A stretch of 64,000 nt of DNA. Source: JABDJL01 sp963664065. GTDB lineage: Bacteria; Pseudomonadota; Gammaproteobacteria; Xanthomonadales; SZUA-36. The notes under the pieces are model-generated. The model was not told the origin of the DNA. It saw nothing but the letters and a program-made list of their open reading frames with translations, and did no database searches. The stretch's first letter is position 1. Every line of letters begins with the position of its first letter. Location: contig OY760942.1 of assembly GCA_963664065.1 (NCBI GenBank), positions 992,001 to 1,056,000 on the forward strand. The letters run 5' to 3'. Shown piece by piece: positions 8,242-17,625 of this stretch. The translations under genes and the position numbers were made by a program.

Positions 8242-9965
8242 ACCGCCTCCAGGATCATGTTGATGGCGAAGCCGACGCCTACCAACGCCTCGCCGACGAT
8301 GACACCTGCAGCTGCCGGTATGCCGACATCCTCTGCGAATTCATTGCCAAGCTTCGAGTCGCTAATAACGCGAATCAGGCTGCCAATGGAATAGGTCAGC
8401 ACGATGCTGAATGGAAGATAGAAGCCGAGCCCCACAGTAATGCCCAGGCCGGGTTGGGTAATGCTGAGCAGAGCGCCCAGTCCTGCACCTGCAAGGTATT
8501 TCTGTAAAGGTATGTCGCCGCCCACAATGCCGTTGACCATACTGGCCAGGGCCTGCCCCTGTGGCGCCGGCAGTTTGTCACTGCCCAGCGTATAGGCTTC
8601 GTGTAAAACAAAAATCAGGGCGACGATCAGGATCGGCCCTAACCAGGCACCGAGAAACTGTCCCATTTGCTGCATTCTGGGAGTGGCTCCAACCAGATAG
8701 CCTGTTTTCAGGTCCAACATGAGATCGGTTGCCTGTGACATGGCAACGCAGGCCGCTGCGCCCACCATCACGGCAGATACGATGGCGGCTTTGTCGTCAC
8801 CAATTCCACTGGAAATAAAGATCAGGATAGTGACTGCTATCAGGGTCATGCCTGAAAGTGGAGACCAGTTGGTCCGGCCGATGGCCTCCGACAGGATCAC
8901 ACCTGCAATCCAGATCCATAAAGTGCCGACTACAGCCATCAGCACACCTCTTCCGATACCCATCTTCTCGGTCGACATGACCGCCATTACGGCCAGCAAT
9001 ATTGCCGCTCCGCCGATGGCGATATACAAAAGCCTGATCGGCATCTCGTCATTGGAGATCACGGAATCAACCTTGGCTGCGTTTTGCATACTGCGTATCG
9101 CGCTGACGATCATCGGGAATGCCATGATCACGCCCGCCACTGCGCCGCCGATTAGCATGCCGATGCCGACCGGGCGGTAAAGCAGCAGCCTGAGGCGATC
9201 AGGATCGCTGGTCATTTCGCTGGTTTGAGGGTCAATCGGGAACAGGCCAAAATTACTCAGTAATGGTGACAAGACCCAGTAACAGACATATCCGCCGATA
9301 ATGAAGGCAACACCGCCTTTCCCGGCAATATAGCCCACGCCGATGGACAACAGGGACAGGTACCAGATGCCATTCATGTAATCCGGCCAGTTCAGGGCAG
9401 AACCGAGGTCCCAGTATTCCACACCGGTGGTTTGGCTGAGGAAATGTGCTCCGCCGCTGATCCCTGCTGCAACTAACAGAAACATGGCCTTGCGTATGCC
9501 GGCGCCGGGTGATTTAAGGATGGTCGCAACAGCTACGCCGCCCGGATAGGTGAGGCGCTCGTAGTCAATCATTTGCTTGCGTAAGGGAATAATGAAACCT
9601 ATACCCAGGAATGCTCCGGCGATAGCACCGAATGTCAGCAGCACCGGATTAAAATCACTGCCGTATCCGAGAATAAAAATGGCAGGTACGGAAAACATTA
9701 AACCGCTGGAGGCACCGTTTACGCCCGAAGCCACGGTCTGCACGATATTGTTCTCAATAATACTGTTGCGACGCAGCATGCCACGCAATATCGCGAAGCC
9801 CAGGATGGCAGCCAACTCGGAGCCTTCAATGGAAAAACCGAGAATCAGCGATGCGTAACCGATGCTCACTGCTATGACTGCTCCCAGGAAATATCCGACA
9901 AGGACAGCGGTCAGGGTCAGTTCTGGATAAGCGCCTCTGCGGACGACTTCAGTTGTAGCGTTCAT
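8238..9965 (-). CDS. OPT family oligopeptide transporter
   Basis: 575 aa polytopic inner-membrane protein with about 14 hydrophobic segments. Features typical of the oligopeptide transporter (OPT) family include PELTLTAVLVGYFLGAVIAV at the N-terminus and the internal GxxxRMQQMGQFLGAW and GIPAAAGVIVGEALVGVG stretches near the C-terminus. OPT proteins are proton-coupled carriers of small peptides or metal chelates. Its coupling to a small membrane protein and an N-formylglutamate amidohydrolase-like enzyme points to peptide or modified amino-acid uptake. Substrate cannot be read from the sequence. Confidence 0.9.
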   Translation of the reverse strand: MNATTEVVRRGAYPELTLTAVLVGYFLGAVIAVSIGYASLILGFSIEGSELAAILGFAILRGMLRRNSIIENNIVQTVASGVNGASSGLMFSVPAIFILGYGSDFNPVLLTFGAIAGAFLGIGFIIPLRKQMIDYERLTYPGGVAVATILKSPGAGIRKAMFLLVAAGISGGAHFLSQTTGVEYWDLGSALNWPDYMNGIWYLSLLSIGVGYIAGKGGVAFIIGGYVCYWVLSPLLSNFGLFPIDPQTSEMTSDPDRLRLLLYRPVGIGMLIGGAVAGVIMAFPMIVSAIRSMQNAAKVDSVISNDEMPIRLLYIAIGGAAILLAVMAVMSTEKMGIGRGVLMAVVGTLWIWIAGVILSEAIGRTNWSPLSGMTLIAVTILIFISSGIGDDKAAIVSAVMVGAAACVAMSQATDLMLDLKTGYLVGATPRMQQMGQFLGAWLGPILIVALIFVLHEAYTLGSDKLPAPQGQALASMVNGIVGGDIPLQKYLAGAGLGALLSITQPGLGITVGLGFYLPFSIVLTYSIGSLIRVISDSKLGNEFAEDVGIPAAAGVIVGEALVGVGFAINMILEAV

Positions 9966-10041
9966 ATTGTTGTTGTTTCCAGTTTTTTGTGTTGTTACAC
10001 CTAAATCTCATTCTTTTTAATATATGGGTGAACCGTATATA

Positions 10042-10117
10042 TGTTTTTGAGACACGCCGTGGATACATCCATGCAGGCTCGGAGCAATCGTCCATGATTG
10101 CTACGGTCTCAAAAACA
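10042..10117. repeat. Nested-palindrome repeat element, copy 1
   Basis: A 76 bp element bounded by a perfect 12 bp inverted repeat (TGTTTTTGAGAC at 10042-10053 and its complement at 10106-10117). Inside is a second perfect hairpin, GCAATC at 10084-10089 with GATTGC at 10096-10101. It also contains TGGATacATCCA near 10060. It lies in the intergenic space between two minus-strand transporter genes. A second diverged copy is at 24183-24259, so this is a dispersed element and not just a local terminator. The palindromic form resembles REP/MITE-like repeats. Confidence 0.7.
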
Positions 10118-10191
10118 CACACTCGCTTCCCCGTTGGCAAATTTTCCAAAAACAGCGATACGATTCATCCCCTTTAGCGTCAGTGTTAACC

Positions 10192-12027
10192 CTACAAACC
10201 ATAGGCCCAGATAAGGACTCCGCTGAGAACCAGCCACAACATGATTGCGAGGGGCAGGCCAACGCGCACAAAATCTCCGAATTTGTAACCACCGGCGTTC
10301 ATGATCAGCACATTGGTCTGGTAGGCCATGGGGGTAACGAAACTCAGGTTGGCGCCAAAAAGCACCGCCAGCACAAACGGTTCCAGGGGCATGCCCAGCC
10401 GTTGTGCGATTCCGATTGCAATTGGTGTACCGATAACGGCGGCTGCGTTGTTGGAAACCACGTTGGTCAATATCGCCATCATCAACATTAATCCCATCAT
10501 GACCGCAGGCGCCGGCGCGCCAAAGGTAATCGACACAAAGGCATTGGCGAGGTAATCAGCACCACCCGTTTTGAGCAGGGCCGCACCCATGGCAAGGGAG
10601 GACACGATAATCAGGATCACCTGTGCGTTAAGCGCGTTCATCGCGTCTTTCCAACTTAGGCAACCGGTAATTATCAGGACCAGGCAGCCGAGCAGGGCAC
10701 TTGTTTCAATCGGCATTACACGGAAGGCAGTAAAAGCCACCACTGCAATGATCGTGGCCAGCGCGATGGGCGCTTTGCGTGTTCTCGGCAGGCTAATGCT
10801 GCCATCAAGAACGAGGAAGTCGGCGGACTCTTTCAATTCCAACAGGTTTTCGGGGTTGGACTGGATCAGCAGAACATCCCCTGCGCGCATGCGAACTTCG
10901 TCCAGGCCCGGAGATTCCCTGCCTTCCATGCCCTCATAGCGGTTAAAGGCCAGCAAGCGGAGTCCATAACGGGTAAAAAGCTGGGCGTTACCAATTCGCG
11001 TGCCGATTAATCTCGATGCGGGTGTGATGGCGATTTCTGCAATTTGAAGGCCTTCAGGGCTCAACGGATGGCTGGCATCAACTTCCTGGTCATCGGAAAA
11101 CAAGGTACCTCGAAGCAGGCGCGCGTATTCCCGCAAATTGGCCTGGGTATCGCTGGTAGTCAAGCGGTCTCCGCCACGCAGGCGGATATCCGGCAGCGGG
11201 TTGATAAACACGCCCTGGCCACGCTGGATGGTTTCCACGTTAATACCTTCACCCGCTCTCATAATGGCTTCCGCGAGCGTTTTATCGACCATGGGACTAT
11301 CGGCATTGAGGCGAATTTGGGCTGTATAAACGCGAGAAACTCCACGACTCATTGGCGGTTTGCGCTCCGGAATCAGTCGGGGTGCTACCAGCCACAAATA
11401 GAGCAGGGCAAACACGCCTGCGATCAGCACCGGGCCCATAAAATCAAACATGTTAAACCGGTCCATGCCAAGGTCGGCCGCAACATTAACAACCAGGAGG
11501 TTGGTGGAGGTGCCAATCGTAGTTGCCATTCCACCCAGTATGCTGGCGAAACCCATCGGGATCAGCGACCCGGAAGCTGACATGCCGGTTTTAACGGCTA
11601 CACCGATCAGTATCGGCAGCATCAGTACCACGATGGGCGTGTTATTGATAAATGCGCTCAGTGTCGAGGTGATCAGGAGGGTCAGAAGCAAGGAAATCAC
11701 CGGGCCTTTCCGCCACATTTTGGCGAGCAAACGGCCAACTGGTTCCAGTGCCCCGGTTCGGATCATTCCCTGCCCGACAATCATCAATGCACAAACAGCG
11801 ATCAGGGCGCGATTACCGAAACCGAGGAAAAAATCAGTCGGGGTTAATACCCTGCCGTCCGACTCGTAGGGAAATAGCTGAAAGCCAACCGTCATCGCGA
11901 CCAGCACCACCAGGCTGGTGGTTTCCAGCGGTATGTCATCCCGCGCAAACATCACCAGCGCCACACTGATCAAAATCATTACGGCAACGGCGTGCATATT
12001 GGGAAGTGCAAACTCAAGCATGTTCAA
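10192..12027 (-). CDS. SLC13/DASS-type permease with two TrkA-C (RCK_C) domains
   Basis: 611 aa inner-membrane carrier. The membrane part is split by a soluble insert of about 210 residues that contains two TrkA-C-like modules (residues about 220-300 and 310-395, with VFINPLPDIRLRGGDRL and ARMRAGDVLLIQS-type ends). The membrane halves carry the duplicated SLC13 signature (INNTPIVVLMLP with TIGTSTNLLVVN, and VSNNAAAVIGTPIA with FVTPMAYQTNVL). Such proteins transport dicarboxylates, sulfate or other anions with sodium; the substrate is undetermined. The start overlaps the end of the upstream DUF255 gene by 14 bp, or by 8 bp from Met3. Confidence 0.88.
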   Translation of the reverse strand: MNMLEFALPNMHAVAVMILISVALVMFARDDIPLETTSLVVLVAMTVGFQLFPYESDGRVLTPTDFFLGFGNRALIAVCALMIVGQGMIRTGALEPVGRLLAKMWRKGPVISLLLTLLITSTLSAFINNTPIVVLMLPILIGVAVKTGMSASGSLIPMGFASILGGMATTIGTSTNLLVVNVAADLGMDRFNMFDFMGPVLIAGVFALLYLWLVAPRLIPERKPPMSRGVSRVYTAQIRLNADSPMVDKTLAEAIMRAGEGINVETIQRGQGVFINPLPDIRLRGGDRLTTSDTQANLREYARLLRGTLFSDDQEVDASHPLSPEGLQIAEIAITPASRLIGTRIGNAQLFTRYGLRLLAFNRYEGMEGRESPGLDEVRMRAGDVLLIQSNPENLLELKESADFLVLDGSISLPRTRKAPIALATIIAVVAFTAFRVMPIETSALLGCLVLIITGCLSWKDAMNALNAQVILIIVSSLAMGAALLKTGGADYLANAFVSITFGAPAPAVMMGLMLMMAILTNVVSNNAAAVIGTPIAIGIAQRLGMPLEPFVLAVLFGANLSFVTPMAYQTNVLIMNAGGYKFGDFVRVGLPLAIMLWLVLSGVLIWAYGL

Positions 12028-14032
12028 TCTCTAGTTGTTCCTGAAGTGCGCGGCTTGATTTAATCGGTGGCAGGCACCGCAGGCCTTCGCAAACGAATGC
12101 CACCGTTTGCTCACCGGATTCATAAAGGCCGGGTATTGCAGGTAATTGTCCTGCTCCCGACCCCAAAACGTAGCAGTTTACCCGATCATTACCACTAGTG
12201 GCTGCTTTCCATGCCAGATTTTCATCCATGTCGGACCCGGTGATAATCACCTGCGTGGCCGGTTGCAGGTGATAATAGAGACCTGTCAGTAAAGTGGCAT
12301 GCGCAAGGGGGTGTTGTTGCTGTTCGGAATAACTGCTCATCAGCGCCTGTCCGGCAGCTTCGAGATATCGTTGGTCGGCAGTCAAATGACCGAGGGTCTC
12401 CAGTGCAATGGCAGCAATACCGTTGCCCGCAGGTGTTGCATCATCCTGCAGAGGCCGCAAACGTGAGATGGGAGCTTGCTGATCAGCTGCGGAAAAAAAG
12501 AAACCGCCTGATTCGGCGTCTTCAAAATTCGAAATCATGGTGTCGGCCAGTTCGATCGCGAATTCCAGCTGCGCGGGCTTCCAGCCGGCCTGCAGGAGGG
12601 AAAGTATTGCATTAAGCAGGAAGGCATGATCATCGAGGTAGGCGGGAAAGTGTGACTGGCCATTCGAGTGAACCGCGTATAACTGGTTACTTGTCCAAAG
12701 CCTGTCCATGACAAAGGCCAGTGCATTTTCTGCGGTTTCAATCCAGTCATCTCGTTGCAGGACTGAGCCAGCGCGGGCAAGGCCTTCAATGCACAATGCG
12801 TTCCAGGAAGTCAGCTGCTTGGTATCGGTAGCCGGTGGCGTACGTTGTGCCCGGGTATCACGCATTTTCTGTTTGGCAGATTCCAATGCCGTCTGTTGGG
12901 CTTCAATTTCCCCGGTACTTCGCACCAGGTGATGGTATTGCCCTTCAAAATTAGGCGGTCCGTCGAGCTCAAACTGATCCGCGATTGCCCGGTACTCATC
13001 TGTTGTGAGTAAAGCTGATAACTGGCCTTTCTCCCAGACATGAAAGCCGCCCTCAACCCCATCGGCGTCGGCGTCAATGCTGGCGTAAAAGCCACCATTA
13101 TCGTCAAGCATTTCGCTGATCAGCCAGTCAGCGATGCCCTCGGCGGCCTCCCTTAACAGGGAATCTCCCGTACTTGCGGCAGCTTCGGCGTACAGTGGCA
13201 GTAACAGGGCATTGTCATAAAGCATTTTCTCAAAATGCGGAATGGTCCAGCTGCCATCTACGGTGTAGCGAAAGAAACCGCCGTCGAGGTGGTCACGCAA
13301 GCCACTGAGTGCCATCTTTCTCAATGATTCATGCAGCATTTCCCGGGCAGGCTCGGAAAACGCTTCCTGCATGTTAGCCAACGTATCCAATAGCACCAGC
13401 ATGGGTGCCTGCGGAAACTTCGGCGCTCCGCCGAATCCACCGTGCTGGCGGTCATATCGATTTTTGATTTGCTCAAAAGCCTTGGCAAAAACCTGGCGGT
13501 CCGGTTGGCCCTCGAACACTGATGTTTTCTGCAGATTGGTGATTGCGTCCTGCAAGCGGAGGTTTTGCGCACTTACGACTCCACGGTTTGCATCAAACCA
13601 CTCGCGGAGTTTTTCCAGCAGTTCCCTGAATGCGGGTAAACCGTGACGTGGCTTTGGTGGGAAATAGGTTCCGGCAAAAAACGGCGTGAGGTCGTCAGGG
13701 TCCAGAAAAACGTTTAGCGGCCAGCCGCCCCCCCTGCTTGAAAGCAGGTGGTGAGATAACTGGTAAAGCTTGTCCAGATCGGGCCGCTCTTCGCGATCCA
13801 GCTTGATGTTGACAAACAGTTTGTTCATCAGCGCGGCTGTTTCCGGGTCTTCAAAAGATTCGTGTGCCATGACATGGCACCAGTGGCAGGCGCTGTACCC
13901 GATGGAAAGCAGGATGGGTGTGGAAGTCTCACGGGCCAGACTCAGTGCGGCTTCATCCCAGGGATGCCAGTCGACTGGATTGTCCGCGTGCTGGCGCAGG
14001 TAAAGGCTGGAACTGTCTTTTAATCGATTCAT
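12014..14032 (-). CDS. DUF255 thioredoxin-fold protein with six-hairpin glycosidase-like domain (YyaL/SPATA20 family)
   Basis: 672 aa protein. The N-terminal 160 residues are a thioredoxin-like DUF255 domain with CHWC at residues 49-52 in YSACHWCHVMAHESF; the remainder resembles the alpha/alpha toroid seen in glycoside hydrolases and N-acylglucosamine 2-epimerases (DHLDGGFFRYTVDGSW, HFEKMLYDNALLL). The family is widespread and largely uncharacterised; the human homologue is SPATA20. No signal peptide is visible, so it is cytosolic. It starts 145 bp from the divergent lgt gene and overlaps the downstream permease gene. Confidence 0.88.
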   Translation of the reverse strand: MNRLKDSSSLYLRQHADNPVDWHPWDEAALSLARETSTPILLSIGYSACHWCHVMAHESFEDPETAALMNKLFVNIKLDREERPDLDKLYQLSHHLLSSRGGGWPLNVFLDPDDLTPFFAGTYFPPKPRHGLPAFRELLEKLREWFDANRGVVSAQNLRLQDAITNLQKTSVFEGQPDRQVFAKAFEQIKNRYDRQHGGFGGAPKFPQAPMLVLLDTLANMQEAFSEPAREMLHESLRKMALSGLRDHLDGGFFRYTVDGSWTIPHFEKMLYDNALLLPLYAEAAASTGDSLLREAAEGIADWLISEMLDDNGGFYASIDADADGVEGGFHVWEKGQLSALLTTDEYRAIADQFELDGPPNFEGQYHHLVRSTGEIEAQQTALESAKQKMRDTRAQRTPPATDTKQLTSWNALCIEGLARAGSVLQRDDWIETAENALAFVMDRLWTSNQLYAVHSNGQSHFPAYLDDHAFLLNAILSLLQAGWKPAQLEFAIELADTMISNFEDAESGGFFFSAADQQAPISRLRPLQDDATPAGNGIAAIALETLGHLTADQRYLEAAGQALMSSYSEQQQHPLAHATLLTGLYYHLQPATQVIITGSDMDENLAWKAATSGNDRVNCYVLGSGAGQLPAIPGLYESGEQTVAFVCEGLRCLPPIKSSRALQEQLEIEHA

Positions 14033-14056
14033 TTTCTGCCAGAGTTTCCCCTCTGC

Positions 14057-14085
14057 TTGCGGGTGTTAATCGACTGGAATATGCT
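14057..14085 (+). promoter_or_regulatory. Candidate promoter of lgt
   Basis: TTGCGG, 17 bp spacer, TATGCT on the plus strand, about 90 bp upstream of the lgt start in the divergent region. The match is only moderate (3/6 and 4/6). Confidence 0.25.
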
Positions 14086-14177
14086 AACCTCAAAGGCTTG
14101 GCCTGAGTGCAGCAGGACGCCGGAACCCGATTTTACCCTGTTGGGAGCTATCAACGCTTCATGTTATTTGCCCGCTG

Positions 14178-15047
14178 ATGCAATCCAGTTACCGACTTGT
14201 CAATTTTGATCCAGTTGCGATTTCCATCGGGCCCCTGGATATTCACTGGTACGGAGTCATGTACCTGCTCGCTTTTCTTGCATTTTGGCTACTCGGCGGC
14301 TGGGTGGCCAGGAACAGGTCCTGGTGGCGCTGGACGGCTGAAGAGGTAGGCGATTTTCTGTTTTACGCCATGTTGGGTGCAATCCTGGGCGGGCGGCTGG
14401 GCTACGTTTTATTTTATGGCTTTGGCAGCCTGCTGGAAAACCCGTTGTTCCTGTTCCGGATATGGGAAGGCGGCATGTCATTCCATGGTGGCCTGTTGGG
14501 CGGCATGGCAGCCATAGCCTGGTATGCCCGCAAAAGCCGTCGGAGCTTTTGGCAGGCGGCAGATTTTGTTGTGCCACTGGTGCCTGTTGGCCTGGCTTTC
14601 GGTCGTATCGGGAATTTTATAGGCGGTGAACTTTGGGGCAGGTTGAGTGATGTTTCCTGGGCGATGATTTTTCCGGCCTCTCTTCCACCTGCTGCGCTCT
14701 TCTCAGCGTCCCTGGAGGATGCCTGGCAACGCGGCGCACTGGATGAATTTGCGCGCCACCCCAGCCAGTTGTACCAGGCCGGCCTGGAAGGCCTGGCGCT
14801 ATTCCTGATATTAATGTGGTATTCGGCATCACCGAAGCCCAAGGCAGCGGTTTCCGGCATGTTCCTGGTGGGTTATGGGGTGTTTCGCATTACCGCCGAG
14901 TTTTTCCGCGAACCCGATCAGGACATGGGCTTTCTGGCCATGGATTGGTTGACCATGGGAATGGTGCTCTCACTGCCGATGATTATTGCCGGTCTCATCA
15001 TTATGTCGGTGGCTTATAATGTCCGCAGCGCAAGGCGCGGGGACTAG
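14178..15047 (+). CDS. lgt: Phosphatidylglycerol--prolipoprotein diacylglyceryl transferase
   Basis: Transfers diacylglycerol from phosphatidylglycerol to the lipobox cysteine of prolipoproteins at the inner membrane. The 289 aa protein has about seven membrane segments and the Lgt signature GRIGNFIGGELWGR with its essential arginine. It also has HGGLLGGMAAIAWYARK and the HPSQLYQAGLEG motif. It is followed closely by thyA (7 bp from stop to start) and folA, an order common in gammaproteobacteria. Length and motifs are normal. Confidence 0.96.
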   Translation: MQSSYRLVNFDPVAISIGPLDIHWYGVMYLLAFLAFWLLGGWVARNRSWWRWTAEEVGDFLFYAMLGAILGGRLGYVLFYGFGSLLENPLFLFRIWEGGMSFHGGLLGGMAAIAWYARKSRRSFWQAADFVVPLVPVGLAFGRIGNFIGGELWGRLSDVSWAMIFPASLPPAALFSASLEDAWQRGALDEFARHPSQLYQAGLEGLALFLILMWYSASPKPKAAVSGMFLVGYGVFRITAEFFREPDQDMGFLAMDWLTMGMVLSLPMIIAGLIIMSVAYNVRSARRGD

Positions 15048-15054
15048 GAAATCT

Positions 15055-15888
15055 ATGGATACATACCTGCAGTTACTCAGGGACACCTTACGCAACGGAA
15101 CACGAAAATCCGATCGTACCGGCACCGGCACAATCAGCCTGTTTGGATACCAGATGCGCTTTAGGCTGGCGGACGGGTTCCCGGCCGTCACCACCAAAAA
15201 GCTTCACCTCAAATCAATTATTCATGAATTACTCTGGTTTCTGAAAGGCGACACCAATATTGCGTACCTGAATGAGAACGGGGTAAGGATCTGGGACGAA
15301 TGGGCCGATGAAAAAGGAAACCTTGGCCCGATTTACGGTGCGCAATGGCGCAATTGGCCTACTCCCGATGGTGGCAGTATCGATCAGGTCAGTACCCTCC
15401 TGCGTGACCTGAAAACCAACCCTGATTCACGCCGGCACATCATTTCCGGCTGGAACCCGGTTGTGCTGCCTGACGTTAATATCAGCCCCAAAGATAATGC
15501 CACTGCGGGCAAGCAGGCCCTGCCTCCCTGCCACACCCTGTTCCAGTTTCACGTGGCTGAAAATCGTCTCAGTTGTCAGCTATATCAACGCAGCGCTGAC
15601 GCTTTCCTCGGAGTGCCATTTAATATTGCATCCTATGCGCTGTTTACCATGATGATTGCCCAGGTAAGCGGACTAAAACCCGGTGATTTTGTTCACACCC
15701 TGGGGGATGCACATATTTACCTGAATCACCTGGACCAGGTGCACACCCAACTGCAACGCAAGCCATTTCCGTTGCCAACGATGCACTTGAACCCGGATGT
15801 AGCGTCTTTATTTGATTTTAAGTATGAAGACTTCGAATTGAAGAATTACCAGTCTCACGAGATGATCCGTGCGCCAATTGCAGTCTGA
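15055..15888 (+). CDS. thyA: Thymidylate synthase
   Basis: Methylates dUMP to dTMP with methylene-tetrahydrofolate. The start at 15055 (MDTYLQLLRDTL) is chosen over an upstream in-frame ATG at 14986, which lies inside lgt. The 277 aa protein shows the FPAVTTKKLHLKSIIHELLWFLKGDTN region, the active-site cysteine in ALPPCHTLFQF, and LYQRSADAFLGVPFNIASYALF. It ends with APIAV. It is slightly longer than the 264 aa E. coli enzyme because of a short insertion around ISPKDNATAGKQ before the catalytic cysteine. folA follows after 25 bp. Confidence 0.96.
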   Translation: MDTYLQLLRDTLRNGTRKSDRTGTGTISLFGYQMRFRLADGFPAVTTKKLHLKSIIHELLWFLKGDTNIAYLNENGVRIWDEWADEKGNLGPIYGAQWRNWPTPDGGSIDQVSTLLRDLKTNPDSRRHIISGWNPVVLPDVNISPKDNATAGKQALPPCHTLFQFHVAENRLSCQLYQRSADAFLGVPFNIASYALFTMMIAQVSGLKPGDFVHTLGDAHIYLNHLDQVHTQLQRKPFPLPTMHLNPDVASLFDFKYEDFELKNYQSHEMIRAPIAV

Positions 15889-15913
15889 TTTATTCCGGCT
15901 AACAGATTGACCG

Positions 15914-16399
15914 ATGAAATTCATCACACTGATCGCCGCGGTCGCCAAAAATCGCGCCATTGGCCTGGGCGGCAAAATACCGTGGCATTTGCCGGACGAA
16001 CTGCGTCATTTCAAGAAAATTACCCTGGGAAAACCGGTCGTCATGGGCCGCAAGACCCATGCAGCCATCGGCATGGCTTTGCCGGGCCGGCAGAATATCG
16101 TAGTCAGCAGGAACCCCGGCTACACAGCGACGGGGTGCGAAACAGCTGTTTCGCTTGAACAGGCACTCGAAATAGCCAACGGGCCGGAGGTGATGGTCAT
16201 AGGTGGTGGTGAGTTGTACCTTCAGGCGATGCCGGTAGCGGGGCGTATGCTCCTGACCATCGTTGATTGCGAACCGGAAGCGGACACCTGGTTTCCTGAA
16301 TGGTCCCGGCAGGAATGGGGACTGGCCGGTTCCGTCCAACGTCCCGCTGATGCAGAACATTCCTTCGCTTTCGAAATGCAGGAATGGCTCAGGACTTAA
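15914..16399 (+). CDS. folA: Dihydrofolate reductase
   Basis: Regenerates tetrahydrofolate after thymidylate synthesis. The 161 aa protein has the family order: ITLIAAVAKNRAIGLGGKIPWHLPDEL with the catalytic acidic residue in PDEL, VVMGRKTHAAIG, and the NADPH-binding VMVIGGGELY. It sits directly downstream of thyA and is likely co-transcribed. Its 3' end overlaps the convergent apaH gene by 11 bp. Confidence 0.96.
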   Translation: MKFITLIAAVAKNRAIGLGGKIPWHLPDELRHFKKITLGKPVVMGRKTHAAIGMALPGRQNIVVSRNPGYTATGCETAVSLEQALEIANGPEVMVIGGGELYLQAMPVAGRMLLTIVDCEPEADTWFPEWSRQEWGLAGSVQRPADAEHSFAFEMQEWLRT

Positions 16400-17204
16400 T
16401 TCCCGGTACCTGGAAAAGTTCGCGATCCTCCAGCCGTATTGCGCTGAGGGGCCCACCCCAAACGCAGCCTGAATCCAGGGCCAGGTAGCGCTTTTTCATT
16501 CTCAGGCCCAGAGCCGCCCAATGCCCGAAGGCGATGGTGACATCGCGGGTTTCTCGATGCCGGTGCCGGTACCAGGGTCTGTATCCTGACGGTTGGGATC
16601 CGGGTGCCCCAGTGGATCTTAAATCGACCTTTCCATCAGCCCTGCAAAACCGGATCCTGGTGAGAATATTGCAAATCAGCCTTAAGCGTGCCCAGCCCTT
16701 TCGCCGGTCGTGCCACCTGGAGGGCCGGTTTCCGTACATGCGGCGATAAAACTTCCAATAGTCCTTGGAATTAATGACAGCGCTGACTTCGGTGGCCAGC
16801 TCCAGTGTTTGCTGACGAGACCATTGTGGTACAACACCTGCATGCACACGTAAAAGATTGAACCGGGATGAGAACGCAGCAAGCGGTTGGGCAGTCAGCC
16901 ATTCGACCAGGGATTCCCGATCGGCGGCTTGCAGGATCCTGGCTAGTTCGCGATTTCTGCAGTTGCCGTCCGGGTATCGCGAATCGGCAGCCAGCAAGTG
17001 TAGATCGTGATTGCCCAGCGTGGCTGAAAACGCCGGGCCCATTCGTTGCAAAAGGCGTAATACTTCGAGCGACTGGCCACCCCGGTTGACCAGGTCACCG
17101 CAACTCCATAAACGGTCTTGCGCGGAATCGAAATTGATCTTTTGCAGCAAGTGCTGTAGTGGCTCATAGCAGCCCTGGATATCACCGATCAAATAGGTGG
17201 ACAC
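16389..17204 (-). CDS. apaH: Diadenosine tetraphosphatase (symmetrical)
   Basis: Hydrolyses Ap4A and related dinucleotides (also deprotects Np4-capped RNA) to nucleoside diphosphates. The 271 aa protein has the calcineurin-type phosphoesterase metal motifs GDIQGC, GDLVNRG and GNHDLHLLA at the N-terminus, and GHWAALG near the C-terminus. It is the last gene of the lptD-surA-pdxA-rsmA-apaG-apaH operon and overlaps folA tail to tail. Confidence 0.95.
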   Translation of the reverse strand: MSTYLIGDIQGCYEPLQHLLQKINFDSAQDRLWSCGDLVNRGGQSLEVLRLLQRMGPAFSATLGNHDLHLLAADSRYPDGNCRNRELARILQAADRESLVEWLTAQPLAAFSSRFNLLRVHAGVVPQWSRQQTLELATEVSAVINSKDYWKFYRRMYGNRPSRWHDRRKGWARLRLICNILTRIRFCRADGKVDLRSTGAPGSQPSGYRPWYRHRHRETRDVTIAFGHWAALGLRMKKRYLALDSGCVWGGPLSAIRLEDRELFQVPGIKS

Positions 17205-17218
17205 TAAGCGGAAACGGC

Positions 17219-17584
17219 TTAGTTAAGGGAATCGGGTGCGTGCAGCGCGAATTCGGGAATTTCTGTACGAAAAGATTCACCTTTTTGTGTGATAAAACCG
17301 TAGGAACCTTTCATTGAACCCACCCGCGTTGGAATCAACGCGCCGCTGGTATAACTGTAGGATGCACCGGGTTCGAGTTCCGGTGTCTCGCCGATCACGC
17401 CCTCGCCGATAACTTCCTCTTTTGAACCGTCACCGTGGGTAATTATCCAATGGCGGGTTTGCAAGGTAATGGTCATGTCGCCACGATTGGTGATTCGTAT
17501 GGTATAGGCAAAAGCAAACTGTTCCTGGTGTTTGCCCAGGAACTGTGGCAATGCGACAACTTTTACCGGAAATTCGGAACCCAT
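17219..17584 (-). CDS. apaG: ApaG domain protein (former Co2+/Mg2+ efflux protein)
   Basis: 121 aa single-domain protein with the ApaG fold: FAYTIRITNRGDMTITLQTRHWIITHGDG, then VIGETPELEPGASYSYTSG and GSMKGSYGFITQKGE. It lies between rsmA and apaH with 14 bp to apaH, as in most gammaproteobacteria. Its molecular role remains unclear; early reports linked it to metal tolerance. Length is normal. Confidence 0.95.
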   Translation of the reverse strand: MGSEFPVKVVALPQFLGKHQEQFAFAYTIRITNRGDMTITLQTRHWIITHGDGSKEEVIGEGVIGETPELEPGASYSYTSGALIPTRVGSMKGSYGFITQKGESFRTEIPEFALHAPDSLN

Positions 17585-17625
17585 TTTTCTAGTGTAGTGT
17601 CCTGGAGCCAGTTTGTGAAAGGGTA

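Noticed and set aside
9577..9858. Plus-strand open frames opposite the OPT, SLC13 and symporter genes
   Set aside because: They are antisense to clear membrane-protein genes and have the composition expected of such shadows.
10042..10117. Simple transcription terminator of the SLC13-type gene
   Set aside because: The stem has no following T run in the gene's direction, and a structurally matched copy exists elsewhere, so a repeat element is the better reading.
14986..15054. Upstream ATG for thyA
   Set aside because: Lies within the end of lgt; the homologous part of ThyA begins at the ATG at 15055.
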